Part shown: positions 27,062-34,607 of the stretch, piece by piece | How positions within the stretch are numbered: the stretch's first letter is position 1 | Layout: each line of letters starts with the position of its first letter | NCBI GenBank assembly: GCA_031546825.1 | Contig: JAVBJU010000008.1 | Coordinates: 1-64,000 of the forward strand | Direction: 5' to 3' | Origin: Hohaiivirga sp031546825 | GTDB taxonomy: Bacteria > Pseudomonadota > Alphaproteobacteria > Rhizobiales > Beijerinckiaceae | DNA: 64,000 nucleotides | Program-made: the position numbers and the translations under genes | Notes under the pieces: generated by a model | What the model was told of the DNA's origin: nothing | Seen by the model: the letters and a program-made list of their open reading frames with translations, nothing else | Databases searched by the model: none

Positions 27062-27076
27062 CCGCAGGACATCGGA

Positions 27077-27176
27077 GCATTTTTCGTTTAAGTGGATACC
27101 GTTTGAACGTCAAAAAATGCGATACAATTAAGAAAATTAGAGCGTTTTGCGGTTTTGCCAGAACGCAAAACGCTCT
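27077..27176. repeat. Palindromic intergenic repeat, Rhizobiales type, with 13-bp perfect hairpin
   Basis: Two adjacent dyads follow the MATE gene. The first (27077-27120) has arms GCATTTTT...AAAAAATGC enclosing imperfect GTTTAAG/CGTTTGAAC. The second has perfect 13-base arms AGAGCGTTTTGCG (27139-27151) and CGCAAAACGCTCT (27164-27176) around a 12-base loop. The composition recalls short interspersed palindromes common in Hyphomicrobiales genomes (from memory). The hairpin may also end MATE transcription, although no T-run follows. Confidence 0.65.
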
Positions 27177-27277
27177 TACGTGCATTAGGCTGTTCTTAAC
27201 ACCCGACTGACATCCTCTTTTCATATGATTCGCACGGCATGGGGCCGAGATCGGATCGGTGGTTGAGGATGATTTCG

Positions 27278-27637
27278 ATGGAACTGGCTTCACTTGGTTC
27301 AGCAAATGTGGTGCGTTTCCGCAGTGGGCAGGCAATTGCGTCTGGTCATCGCGATCAGAAATGCTTCATGGATGCGGTCTATGCTGCCGGTTCCCTGCCG
27401 GTGGCAGCCAATGATGAAGCCACCAAGCGCATGGCGACGCGCCTGACCATTTTTGGCTTTGTGACCATTGAAGAAGTGAGTGCCGATGGCTCAACCCGTC
27501 GGCTGAAGCCATCCGAGGCTTTCCATTCCGAGGGTTCTCTCCCCTGGCGGGTGTCAAAACCTACGGCAAAACCCACTGGCGCTGTCACGCTTGCCCGCGG
27601 TGAAAGCAAGAAGCTACCGCGCCCCTTCGTCGCTTGA
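27278..27637 (+). CDS. Hypothetical protein
   Basis: A 119-residue soluble protein of unknown family. The ATG at 27278 is preferred because GAGGA lies eight bases upstream; ATGs at 27239 and 27269 are alternatives. It begins MELASLGSANVVRFRSGQA and has a middle segment ATRLTIFGFVTIEEVSADGS followed by a basic Lys/Pro-rich tail. There is no signal peptide, membrane segment or catalytic motif. It converges on the histidine-kinase-like gene with 20 bases between the stops. Confidence 0.6.
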   Translation: MELASLGSANVVRFRSGQAIASGHRDQKCFMDAVYAAGSLPVAANDEATKRMATRLTIFGFVTIEEVSADGSTRRLKPSEAFHSEGSLPWRVSKPTAKPTGAVTLARGESKKLPRPFVA

Positions 27638-27657
27638 ACGAACGCGCTGCATCCCAT

Positions 27658-29073
27658 TCATTTTGCCACGATTTCCTCAAGCGGCGTTCCCGCATCAGCG
27701 GTGCGCGGCTGGCCGAGAAAAGCCGCCAGCCCTTCGCGTGTCGGCGGGTTGGGCAATATGGGGAAACTCTCAGCCTCACTCACTGAAAATGCCGTGGCAG
27801 TTAGCACCACAAGTTGTTCCGGATGGGCGTGCAGCAGATAGCGGCCAAGCGAAATATTCTCGATAATTCCGCGCATTGAAGTGTCGGTGATCACAAGGCG
27901 CGGGCGTGCCCTGCGGATGATGGCGCAGGCATCAAGCGCGCGTGTCGTTGTCTGTACGCGGTAACCGGCAACTGTCGCAATGCGCACAAGCTCTGCAACT
28001 TCCGCCTCATTTGTCTTGGCAATCAGAATGTCGAGTCGTGAGACACGTTCATCCCCGTTGCTGTCATGGGCGTTGTTCCGTCCGAAGGATGTGGCGCGCG
28101 GTATATGGAGCGTTACCGTTGTGCCGATGCTTGGAATGCTGGAAACCGTAACATCGCCGCCCGCGTGGAGCGCCGTTGTTCGCACCTGACCGAGCCCGAG
28201 GCCCGTGCCGTTATGCAGCGCTTTCGTGGTGAAAAACGGCAGAAAAATTTGATCAAGATGTTCGGGTGCAATGCCCGCGCCATGATCGGCGACTGTAATT
28301 GCCACGTAATCACCGAAGAGGTTGGCGGGGGTGCCGTTCAGCGTGACGTTCTGCGCTCCGAGGGTGATGGCGCCACCACGCGGCATGGCGTCCCGGGCAT
28401 TTCCGGCGAGATGCAATAATGCGGTCAGCATCTGGTCAAGGTCGGCGTCGATCGGCCAGAGGGTGTCGTCGATGCTGCACTTCAGCGGGGTTGCATCGCT
28501 GAGCATGGCATTGCGCAGCAGTCCGCACGCACTATCGATGAGCTTCGTTGTATCGATCCGTTCCGGCATCCACAGTGTCTGGTCGCTAAAGGCCAGAAGC
28601 CGCGTTTTGAACATGGTAGCACGCTCAAGCGCCAGGCGGATTGGCCTGAGTTTGCGGCCGAGCAATGGCTGGTTCGCAAGATGCTTTTCGAGGTTTTGCA
28701 AACTTGCCGAAAGCGTTTCGTGCTGCTGGTCGATATCCTTGGCAACAATGGCAATCAGCCGATCCACCGCTGCATTTCTTTCCAGATGAAGCAGGCCGGC
28801 ATCAGCAGGCTGTGCCTGTGGCGGTGGTGCGAAGAGAGCGGTGCTCACGGCTGGCGGCACAGGGATCGAGTCATTGAGCTTTGCGGCGGCTTTACGGGCG
28901 TAGCGATACAGTAGCCCGGGGCCGATGAGCGCGGTTGCGGCGCACAGGAAAACGTTGATGGCAAACGGCGCGCCCGCGACCAACGCTCCAATTGTCATGC
29001 CGCCGAACAGCAGCGACGGCGTGACATAGGCAATGACGGAGGATGGAAGCGGTTGCGGACGGCGGTTGGGCAT
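27658..29073 (-). CDS. Histidine-kinase-like hybrid protein with degenerate phosphoacceptor and receiver
   Basis: A 471-residue membrane protein: two N-terminal hydrophobic segments (about 14-34 and 36-56), a dimerisation-like helix pair (100-165), a HATPase domain (about 205-325; N-box HLAGNARDAMPRGG, G1 ADHGAGI, G2 GTGLGLG), and a receiver-like domain (347-460). In related non-orthodox kinases the H-box reads AHDFNN; here it is AKDIDQ (Lys112 in place of His). The receiver has ITDTSM at the Asp site but lacks the acidic pair (ILIAKTN) and the usual Lys. It may be a pseudokinase or phosphatase. The ATG at 29073 is chosen because the protein-like sequence begins there; longer starts exist. 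Confidence 0.75.
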   Translation of the reverse strand: MPNRRPQPLPSSVIAYVTPSLLFGGMTIGALVAGAPFAINVFLCAATALIGPGLLYRYARKAAAKLNDSIPVPPAVSTALFAPPPQAQPADAGLLHLERNAAVDRLIAIVAKDIDQQHETLSASLQNLEKHLANQPLLGRKLRPIRLALERATMFKTRLLAFSDQTLWMPERIDTTKLIDSACGLLRNAMLSDATPLKCSIDDTLWPIDADLDQMLTALLHLAGNARDAMPRGGAITLGAQNVTLNGTPANLFGDYVAITVADHGAGIAPEHLDQIFLPFFTTKALHNGTGLGLGQVRTTALHAGGDVTVSSIPSIGTTVTLHIPRATSFGRNNAHDSNGDERVSRLDILIAKTNEAEVAELVRIATVAGYRVQTTTRALDACAIIRRARPRLVITDTSMRGIIENISLGRYLLHAHPEQLVVLTATAFSVSEAESFPILPNPPTREGLAAFLGQPRTADAGTPLEEIVAK

Positions 29074-29301
29074 GGGGCAATCGGACAATGAGGACGGGAA
29101 AAGGCAAGGAATGGTTTGGAAAAGCAGCATTGGGGGCGTGAGAGGCGGATTCTGCGATATGAGCGAGGATTGCATGTGTGTTAGGAAAGCGGGATTCGAC
29201 CGGAAACGCTGGACCCTCGGATAAATTTGAGGGAGAAAAATGTCACTTTCCTGTCGCGCCGTACATGCGTCTTTGGTCACGATTCAGGGGCACTATAGTT
29301 T

Positions 29302-31557
29302 ATGAAATTCCATCGTATGACAGACTTTGGCATGGGGGCCGCCCGCATAGTGCTGCTTCTGGCCTGCCTCATTGGGGCGGCAGATGCCCGCGACTTGTCC
29401 GTTCAGGATGCCGGCGTGACCACGGATGCCAGGGCAAAGATGGATACCCGCATCGAGGCGCTGCTTGCTGAGATGACCATCGAGGAGAAGGTCGGTCAGC
29501 TAACCCTTGTCTCCAATGGGCCGCTGATGGACTGGCCCGCCGTGGCCAATGGTACCGCTGGCGCTCTCATCAATTTCAATAACGCGGCGGATATCGCCAA
29601 GGCCCAGAAACTTGCGGCCAATACCCGGCTCGGGATCCCGCTGCTGTTCGGGCTCGATGTGGTCCATGGCTTCCGCACGCAATACCCTGTGCCGTTGGGT
29701 GAGGCGGCGGCCTTCAGCCCCGAGTTGTCGCAGCGTTTGGCCAAGGCCATGGCGGAAGAAGCGCGTCATGTGGGTGTCAACTGGACCTACGCACCGATGG
29801 CCGATCTGTCGCGTGATCCGCGCTGGGGTCGCATCGTTGAAGGCTTTGGCGAAGACCCATTACTCGGTGCCGAGCTCACAGGGGCGCGTGTAAAGGGCAT
29901 CCAGCAGGGCGGGTTGATTGCCACGGTCAAACATTTCGCGGGCTATGGCGCGCCGGTTGGCGGGCGCGATTACGCGGCAACTCTTATTCCCCAAAACGAG
30001 TTTCATAACTTTTACCTGCCGCCCTATCACGCCGGAGTGGAGGCCGGTGCCGGTTCGGTGATGAGCGCCTTCAATGCCTTGAATGGCAAACCGTCCACCG
30101 CGAGCAGGGAACTGCTGACGGATATCTTGCGCACACAATGGGGTTTCAGCGGGTTTGTGACATCTGACTGGGGCGCGGTGCAGGAATTGATGGCCCACGG
30201 TATTGCCGCAACCGAAATGGATGCGGCTGTGAAAGCCATGGAAGCTGGCGTCGATATGGACATGATGAGCGGTGTCTATCGCCGCAATCTGCCGGAAGCC
30301 GTGCGGTCGGGGCGCGTGAAGCAGGAGGTTGTCGATGAAGCCGTGCGCCGGGTGTTGCGCACCAAGTTTCGCTTCGGCCTGTTTGACGCCCCGCCCGTGG
30401 ACCCGGCCAACAAGGACAGCGTATTTCCCAATGCCGCACAGCGCGCATTGGCGCGTGAGGCCGCCCGGAAAAGTTTCGTACTGCTGAAGAACGACCACGC
30501 GTTGCTGCCGATATCGGCGAAGACCAAAAACATTGCAGTCGTCGGCCCGCTCGCCGATGCACGCTGTGAGCAGCTTGGCCCCCACGCGGCGCGTGGCCAA
30601 TGCGAAGATGCCATCTCCTATCGGGCGGGCATTGAAGCGCGGGCTGCTAAAGCCCATGCCCATGTCCATTATGCGGCGGGGTGCGACCTGTTCTGCCGTG
30701 ACGACACCAAGATTTCTGAGGCATTAGCTGCGGCACACAAGAGCGAGATCATCATCGCCGTGCTCGGTGAGCCGCGCGATGCTTCGGGTGAAGCGGCCTC
30801 AAAAGCCTATCTCGACCTTTCGGGTGAGCAGGGCACGCTGCTCAACGCGCTCATTAAAACCGGCAAGCCGGTGGTGCTGGTGCTGATGGCCGGGCGTCCG
30901 CTCGATATCCATAAACAGGTTGACCGCCTCGGTGCGGTGCTGATGACCTGGTATCCTGGCACCGAAGGCGGTAATGCGGTGGCTGACGTCCTGTTCGGTG
31001 ATGCCGCCCCCACCGGCAAACTGCCGCTGAGCTGGCCGCGTTCGGTCGGTCAGGTGCCGATCTATTACAACGACTTGCCGTCAGGGCGGCCGCACGCAGC
31101 CGATAACCGCTTCACCTATGGTTATTATGACCAATCCCATTTGCCGCTCTACCCGTTCGGATTCGGATTGAGCTACACCACGTTCGCTTATTCCGACCTG
31201 ACCGTGACCGACCAGGGGGAATTCGGGCACGTTCTAAGTGTAAAAGTCACCAATACCGGTAAGCGTGAGGGTGAAGAGATTGTGCAACTCTACATGCGAG
31301 AGCCCATTGGATCTCAATCACGCCCTGTCCGTAAGCTTGGAGATTTCACCAGACTCCGCTTAAAGCCGGGTGAGACCCGCGAAGTTACTTTTTCGCGGAA
31401 TCTGGTTTGCCAGGGCCAATACGAATTTTGGATAGGGAGCGACTCCAACGCGCCACTGGAGGGGAGCGGAGAGTTAGCTGTGCATGCGGATATGGGGCAA
31501 CACCGGAAGTACTGCGACGGATCCTCGCCGTTTATCAACGGTCAGTGGATACGGTAG
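29302..31557 (+). CDS. bglX: Periplasmic beta-glucosidase, glycoside hydrolase family 3
   Basis: A 751-residue BglX-type enzyme with a signal peptide (about 1-30, ending ADARD). GH3 N-terminal barrel: MTIEEKVGQLTLVSNG at 58, GLDVVHGFRTQYPVPLGEAA near 117, KHFAGYGAP at 210 and GFVTSDWGAVQEL with the nucleophile Asp289. GH3 C-terminal sandwich: SFVLLKNDHALLPI and MTWYPGTEGGNAVADVLFG. A fibronectin-III-like domain lies at the end (VTNTGKREGEEIVQLYMREP). It cleaves terminal beta-glucose from oligosaccharides in the periplasm. Length and motifs are normal. It is transcribed alone and converges on hemN. Confidence 0.95.
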   Translation: MKFHRMTDFGMGAARIVLLLACLIGAADARDLSVQDAGVTTDARAKMDTRIEALLAEMTIEEKVGQLTLVSNGPLMDWPAVANGTAGALINFNNAADIAKAQKLAANTRLGIPLLFGLDVVHGFRTQYPVPLGEAAAFSPELSQRLAKAMAEEARHVGVNWTYAPMADLSRDPRWGRIVEGFGEDPLLGAELTGARVKGIQQGGLIATVKHFAGYGAPVGGRDYAATLIPQNEFHNFYLPPYHAGVEAGAGSVMSAFNALNGKPSTASRELLTDILRTQWGFSGFVTSDWGAVQELMAHGIAATEMDAAVKAMEAGVDMDMMSGVYRRNLPEAVRSGRVKQEVVDEAVRRVLRTKFRFGLFDAPPVDPANKDSVFPNAAQRALAREAARKSFVLLKNDHALLPISAKTKNIAVVGPLADARCEQLGPHAARGQCEDAISYRAGIEARAAKAHAHVHYAAGCDLFCRDDTKISEALAAAHKSEIIIAVLGEPRDASGEAASKAYLDLSGEQGTLLNALIKTGKPVVLVLMAGRPLDIHKQVDRLGAVLMTWYPGTEGGNAVADVLFGDAAPTGKLPLSWPRSVGQVPIYYNDLPSGRPHAADNRFTYGYYDQSHLPLYPFGFGLSYTTFAYSDLTVTDQGEFGHVLSVKVTNTGKREGEEIVQLYMREPIGSQSRPVRKLGDFTRLRLKPGETREVTFSRNLVCQGQYEFWIGSDSNAPLEGSGELAVHADMGQHRKYCDGSSPFINGQWIR

Positions 31558-31562
31558 CTGTT

Positions 31563-32939
31563 TTACAGCGCCTTCGAGTAACTTCCCGCCTTACTATGAA
31601 AGTGGCGGTCGAAGGCGGCACACACCAGCCGCACCAAAGGCCTTGCTGCGGCGGGAACGGAGATTTTGGCGCCGTCTAGCTGCACGACGCCGTCGGCCAC
31701 TAGCGGTTTGAGGCGGAACAGCTCATCGCTGAAAGCATCATCCGGCAGGCCATGCGCTTTGGTAAAGGCGTCGAGATCAATCTCGAAATCGCACATCAGC
31801 CGTTCGATGATCGCGCGGCGCTGGCGGTCGTCGTCGGTGATGGCGATGCCGCGCGCAGTGGGGAGATTGCCCGCCTTTACCGCGTCGCGGTAAGCCACCG
31901 TTGATGAGGCATTCTGGATATAGCCTTGCGGCAGGAAGCCGATGGCCGAGGTGCCAAAGCCGAGGAGCGCGGTGGCGTCATCGGTGGTGTAGCCCTGGAA
32001 ATTACGGTGCAGCGCACCTTCCTTCTGGCGCACCGCCATCGGGTCGTCGGGCTTGGCGTAGTGGTCGATACCGATGGCCACATAGCCAGCGTCGAGAATG
32101 GTATTTTCCGCCGCCTGCATCTGGGCGACGCGCTCCAGCGCGCCGGGCAGTGCCTTTTCCGGGATCAGCGTTTGGTGCTTCTTCATCCACGGCACATGGG
32201 CGTAGCCGAAGAGGGAGATGCGGTCTGGCCCGATTTCGAGCGCCTTGGTGATGGAGTTCATCACGCCGTCCACGGTTTGATGCGGCAGGCCGTACATGAG
32301 ATCGAGATTGATGCCCGAGACGCCATTGGCGCGCAGCCATTGCGAGACACGGTTCGTTTCCTCGAACGACTGAATGCGGTTGATGGTTTCCTGCACCTTG
32401 GGGTTAAAATCCTGCACCCCAAGGCTGGCGCGGTTGAACCCGGCCTGGGCCAGCGCCTCGACATGCTTTTCGGAAACCGTGCGCGGGTCGATCTCAATGG
32501 CAATCTCGGCGTCGTCACGGAAGTGGAACGCCTCGGCAAACGCCGCCATGATGCGCTTCATGTCATCGGAGGACACAATGGTGGGCGTGCCGCCGCCCCA
32601 GTGGATGTGGGAAATGTCCATGCGCTTGCCGAGATGGCGGCGCACCAGGGCAATTTCATCCAGCAGGTAATCCACATAAGCCGCGATGGGCCGGTAGGTG
32701 CGCGCTACGGTGGTGTGGCAGCCGCAATAAAGGCACAGCTCCGCGCAGAACGGCACATGAACGTAGAGCGACAATACGGTTTGTGCTGGCAGTTTCCTGA
32801 GCCAGTCCGCGTAGATTTCGGCATTGACCTCGGCGTTGAAATGCGGAGCCGTCGGATAGCTGGTATAGCGCGGCACGCGCAGATCATAACGCGCGATGGC
32901 TTCCGGTGTCATGCTGGTGCGGCCCGTGTGCTCATTCAT
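31563..32939 (-). CDS. hemN: Oxygen-independent coproporphyrinogen III oxidase (radical SAM)
   Basis: A 458-residue HemN that converts coproporphyrinogen III to protoporphyrinogen IX without oxygen, using S-adenosylmethionine and a 4Fe-4S cluster bound by CAELCLYCGC (CxxxCxxC). Other landmarks: RYTSYPTAPHF near the start, HWGGGTPT, EIDPRTVSEKHVEAL and DLMYGLPHQT. The ATG at 32939 is preferred over a TTG at 32957. It is divergent from fnrN; in related bacteria hemN is FNR/FixK-controlled, matching the heme demand of the cbb3 oxidase encoded nearby. Confidence 0.95.
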   Translation of the reverse strand: MNEHTGRTSMTPEAIARYDLRVPRYTSYPTAPHFNAEVNAEIYADWLRKLPAQTVLSLYVHVPFCAELCLYCGCHTTVARTYRPIAAYVDYLLDEIALVRRHLGKRMDISHIHWGGGTPTIVSSDDMKRIMAAFAEAFHFRDDAEIAIEIDPRTVSEKHVEALAQAGFNRASLGVQDFNPKVQETINRIQSFEETNRVSQWLRANGVSGINLDLMYGLPHQTVDGVMNSITKALEIGPDRISLFGYAHVPWMKKHQTLIPEKALPGALERVAQMQAAENTILDAGYVAIGIDHYAKPDDPMAVRQKEGALHRNFQGYTTDDATALLGFGTSAIGFLPQGYIQNASSTVAYRDAVKAGNLPTARGIAITDDDRQRRAIIERLMCDFEIDLDAFTKAHGLPDDAFSDELFRLKPLVADGVVQLDGAKISVPAAARPLVRLVCAAFDRHFHSKAGSYSKAL

Positions 32940-33160
32940 CGCATCAATTCCAATCAAACCAAAGGCATCTGATAAAGCGCTATCTGCTGGAGCGACACCC
33001 TGATACAGGATAACCGTTCAATGCGGCTAAACGCCGCTCTTTATCGAGGTCGCCGTCACTTTTTTTGGTTTTGGCAGGTTCGGCGGGCTTGTCAACGAAA
33101 AAGGCCGTGATCATTGCGTTGCAACAGCGAAGCGCAAGGGTGATATACCAAGAAATCAGG

Positions 33161-33174
33161 TTGATCTAGGTCAA
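33161..33174 (+). promoter_or_regulatory. FNR-type box (anaerobox) between hemN and fnrN
   Basis: TTGATCTAGGTCAA matches the FNR consensus TTGAT-N4-ATCAA with one mismatch. It is centred about 86 bases before the fnrN ATG. A class II arrangement would place the transcription start near 33209, leaving a leader of about 44 bases, consistent with autoregulation of fnrN. It might also serve hemN (about 220 bases away), for which no closer box was found. Confidence 0.7.
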
Positions 33175-33252
33175 GAAGTTGTTTTAGTATTATCCCAAAC
33201 AAAACAAGCGCCAAGTGCACCGTTCGCGGGTGCGTTGGGGAGACGATATTTA

Positions 33253-34023
33253 ATGTTGTTACAACCAAAGAAAATTAAGAATCCACCGGTTGCGCCGATG
33301 GCTGGAAACGCCAATTTTGGCGGATGCATACTTGATCCCGCAGGGTGCGTCTGTGAGGGCTGCAATATCCGCCCGCTCAGTATGTGCAACGTACTGACCA
33401 GTGACGAAATGCGCCATTTCCGGGAATTGGGCCACTCCGTCGCCTATAACCCGAAGGCGACCTTGTTCGTGCAGGACGACCCCGCCGATCATATTTTCAA
33501 CCTGACCGAAGGCATGGTGCGGCTCTACAAGCTCCTGCCCGATGGCCGTCGGCAGATCGTCGGTTTTGCGCTGCCGGGTGATTTTCTCGGACTGGCGCTG
33601 GAACCTTCATATAGCTTCTCCGTCGATGCAGTCACTGGGGCCGTGGCCTGTCGTTTCCCGCGCAAGATCTTTGAAGAATATGTTGATCGGACGCCCGTAT
33701 TGATGAAGCGTCTGCACCAATCCACCACCAACGAGCTGATGATGGCCCGCCAGCAGATGGTCCTGCTGGGGCGGCGCACGGCCGAGGAGCGGATCGCGGC
33801 ATTTCTGGTCGGGCTGCGCAATCGCCTCTATCGGGTTGGCTACCGCTCGGCAACCCTGGCATTGCCCATGAGCCGCCAGGACATCGCCGATTACCTCGGC
33901 CTCACCATCGAAACCGTCAGCCGCACGCTGACGAAACTGGCGCGTGACAAGGTGATCCTGATTGTCCCCAACGGCGTCCGATTCCTGATGACGGACAAAC
34001 TGGAAACGATGGCTGCGCAGTAA
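33253..34023 (+). CDS. fnrN: FNR/FixK-family oxygen-sensing transcriptional regulator
   Basis: A 256-residue Crp/Fnr protein. The N-terminus carries a cysteine cluster (Cys25, 32, 34, 37, 45, in GCVCEGCNIRPLSMC) and a central Cys133 (VACRFPR), matching the ligand set for an oxygen-labile 4Fe-4S cluster as in FNR/FnrN rather than cysteine-poor FixK. The cyclic-nucleotide-like beta-roll spans about 50-160 and the C-terminal helix-turn-helix is PMSRQDIADYLGLTIETVSR, with E..SR contacts for TTGAT half-sites. The ATG at 33253 is used; an upstream TTG is less likely. It is placed between hemN and ccoNOQP, both probable targets. Confidence 0.93.
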   Translation: MLLQPKKIKNPPVAPMAGNANFGGCILDPAGCVCEGCNIRPLSMCNVLTSDEMRHFRELGHSVAYNPKATLFVQDDPADHIFNLTEGMVRLYKLLPDGRRQIVGFALPGDFLGLALEPSYSFSVDAVTGAVACRFPRKIFEEYVDRTPVLMKRLHQSTTNELMMARQQMVLLGRRTAEERIAAFLVGLRNRLYRVGYRSATLALPMSRQDIADYLGLTIETVSRTLTKLARDKVILIVPNGVRFLMTDKLETMAAQ

Positions 34024-34131
34024 TCCGGTAATGTTGTAGTTGGTACGTTCGGCGGTGACGCAAGTTATGGTGATGCGTTCAGCAGTAAAATCACATATAA
34101 ATCAATCAAAATTCCATTAATAAACACCGCA

Positions 34132-34216
34132 ATTTCGGTGACAGTTTGCTAAATTCTATATTTATGTATCATGTTGCATAAAAAATTTGGGGAATTTAGT
34201 AAGCTGTCACCGAAAT
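34132..34216. repeat. Long imperfect inverted repeat (25-bp arms, 35-base AT-rich spacer)
   Basis: Left arm 34132-34156 (ATTTCGGTGACAG then TTTGCTAAATTC) and right arm 34192-34216 are complementary at 23 of 25 positions, separated by an AT-rich 35-base spacer. It lies in the 584-base gap between fnrN and ccoN, which otherwise holds no gene and only the FNR box farther right. It could be a fnrN transcript-end hairpin, a miniature transposable element, or a DNA-binding site pair. Confidence 0.75.
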
Positions 34217-34506
34217 CTCGACGCTCTGCTAAGACGACGCTGAAGTACATTGTTTTCCTCCTGCCGCCCCCGTTTCTCAAACGCTGCGTGGGCTATCGGA
34301 CAGGAAAGTGTAAATCGCAACCAACCTTGCGCCATGGGTGGGTGGATTAATCCCGACAATCTTCCATAAATGTGCGATACTGCAATGCTGATTGATGGGT
34401 CCGGGGGGCGGTCCGTTTGGTCTGTTTTGTCCCGGAATCTGTCACTTGACCGAACGTTCTACAGGATGCTCTAGCGCAAGCCCTGTTTGATTTTTGTCAT
34501 GTATCG

Positions 34507-34520
34507 TTGATTTGAATCAA
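34507..34520 (+). promoter_or_regulatory. Perfect FNR-type box upstream of ccoNOQP
   Basis: TTGATTTGAATCAA is an exact TTGAT-N4-ATCAA match. It is centred about 94 bases before the ccoN ATG. A class II promoter would start near 34555, with a TATGTT-like -10 near 34544-34549. FnrN encoded immediately upstream is the obvious activator, inducing the oxidase at low oxygen. Confidence 0.85.
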
Positions 34521-34607
34521 TGTCTGATTTGAACGATGTGACGATATGTTCTTTACAGTGCGACGTGCCGTCCGGATGGCGCACGCCTGCCGAGGAGGAA
34601 ACGGCTC

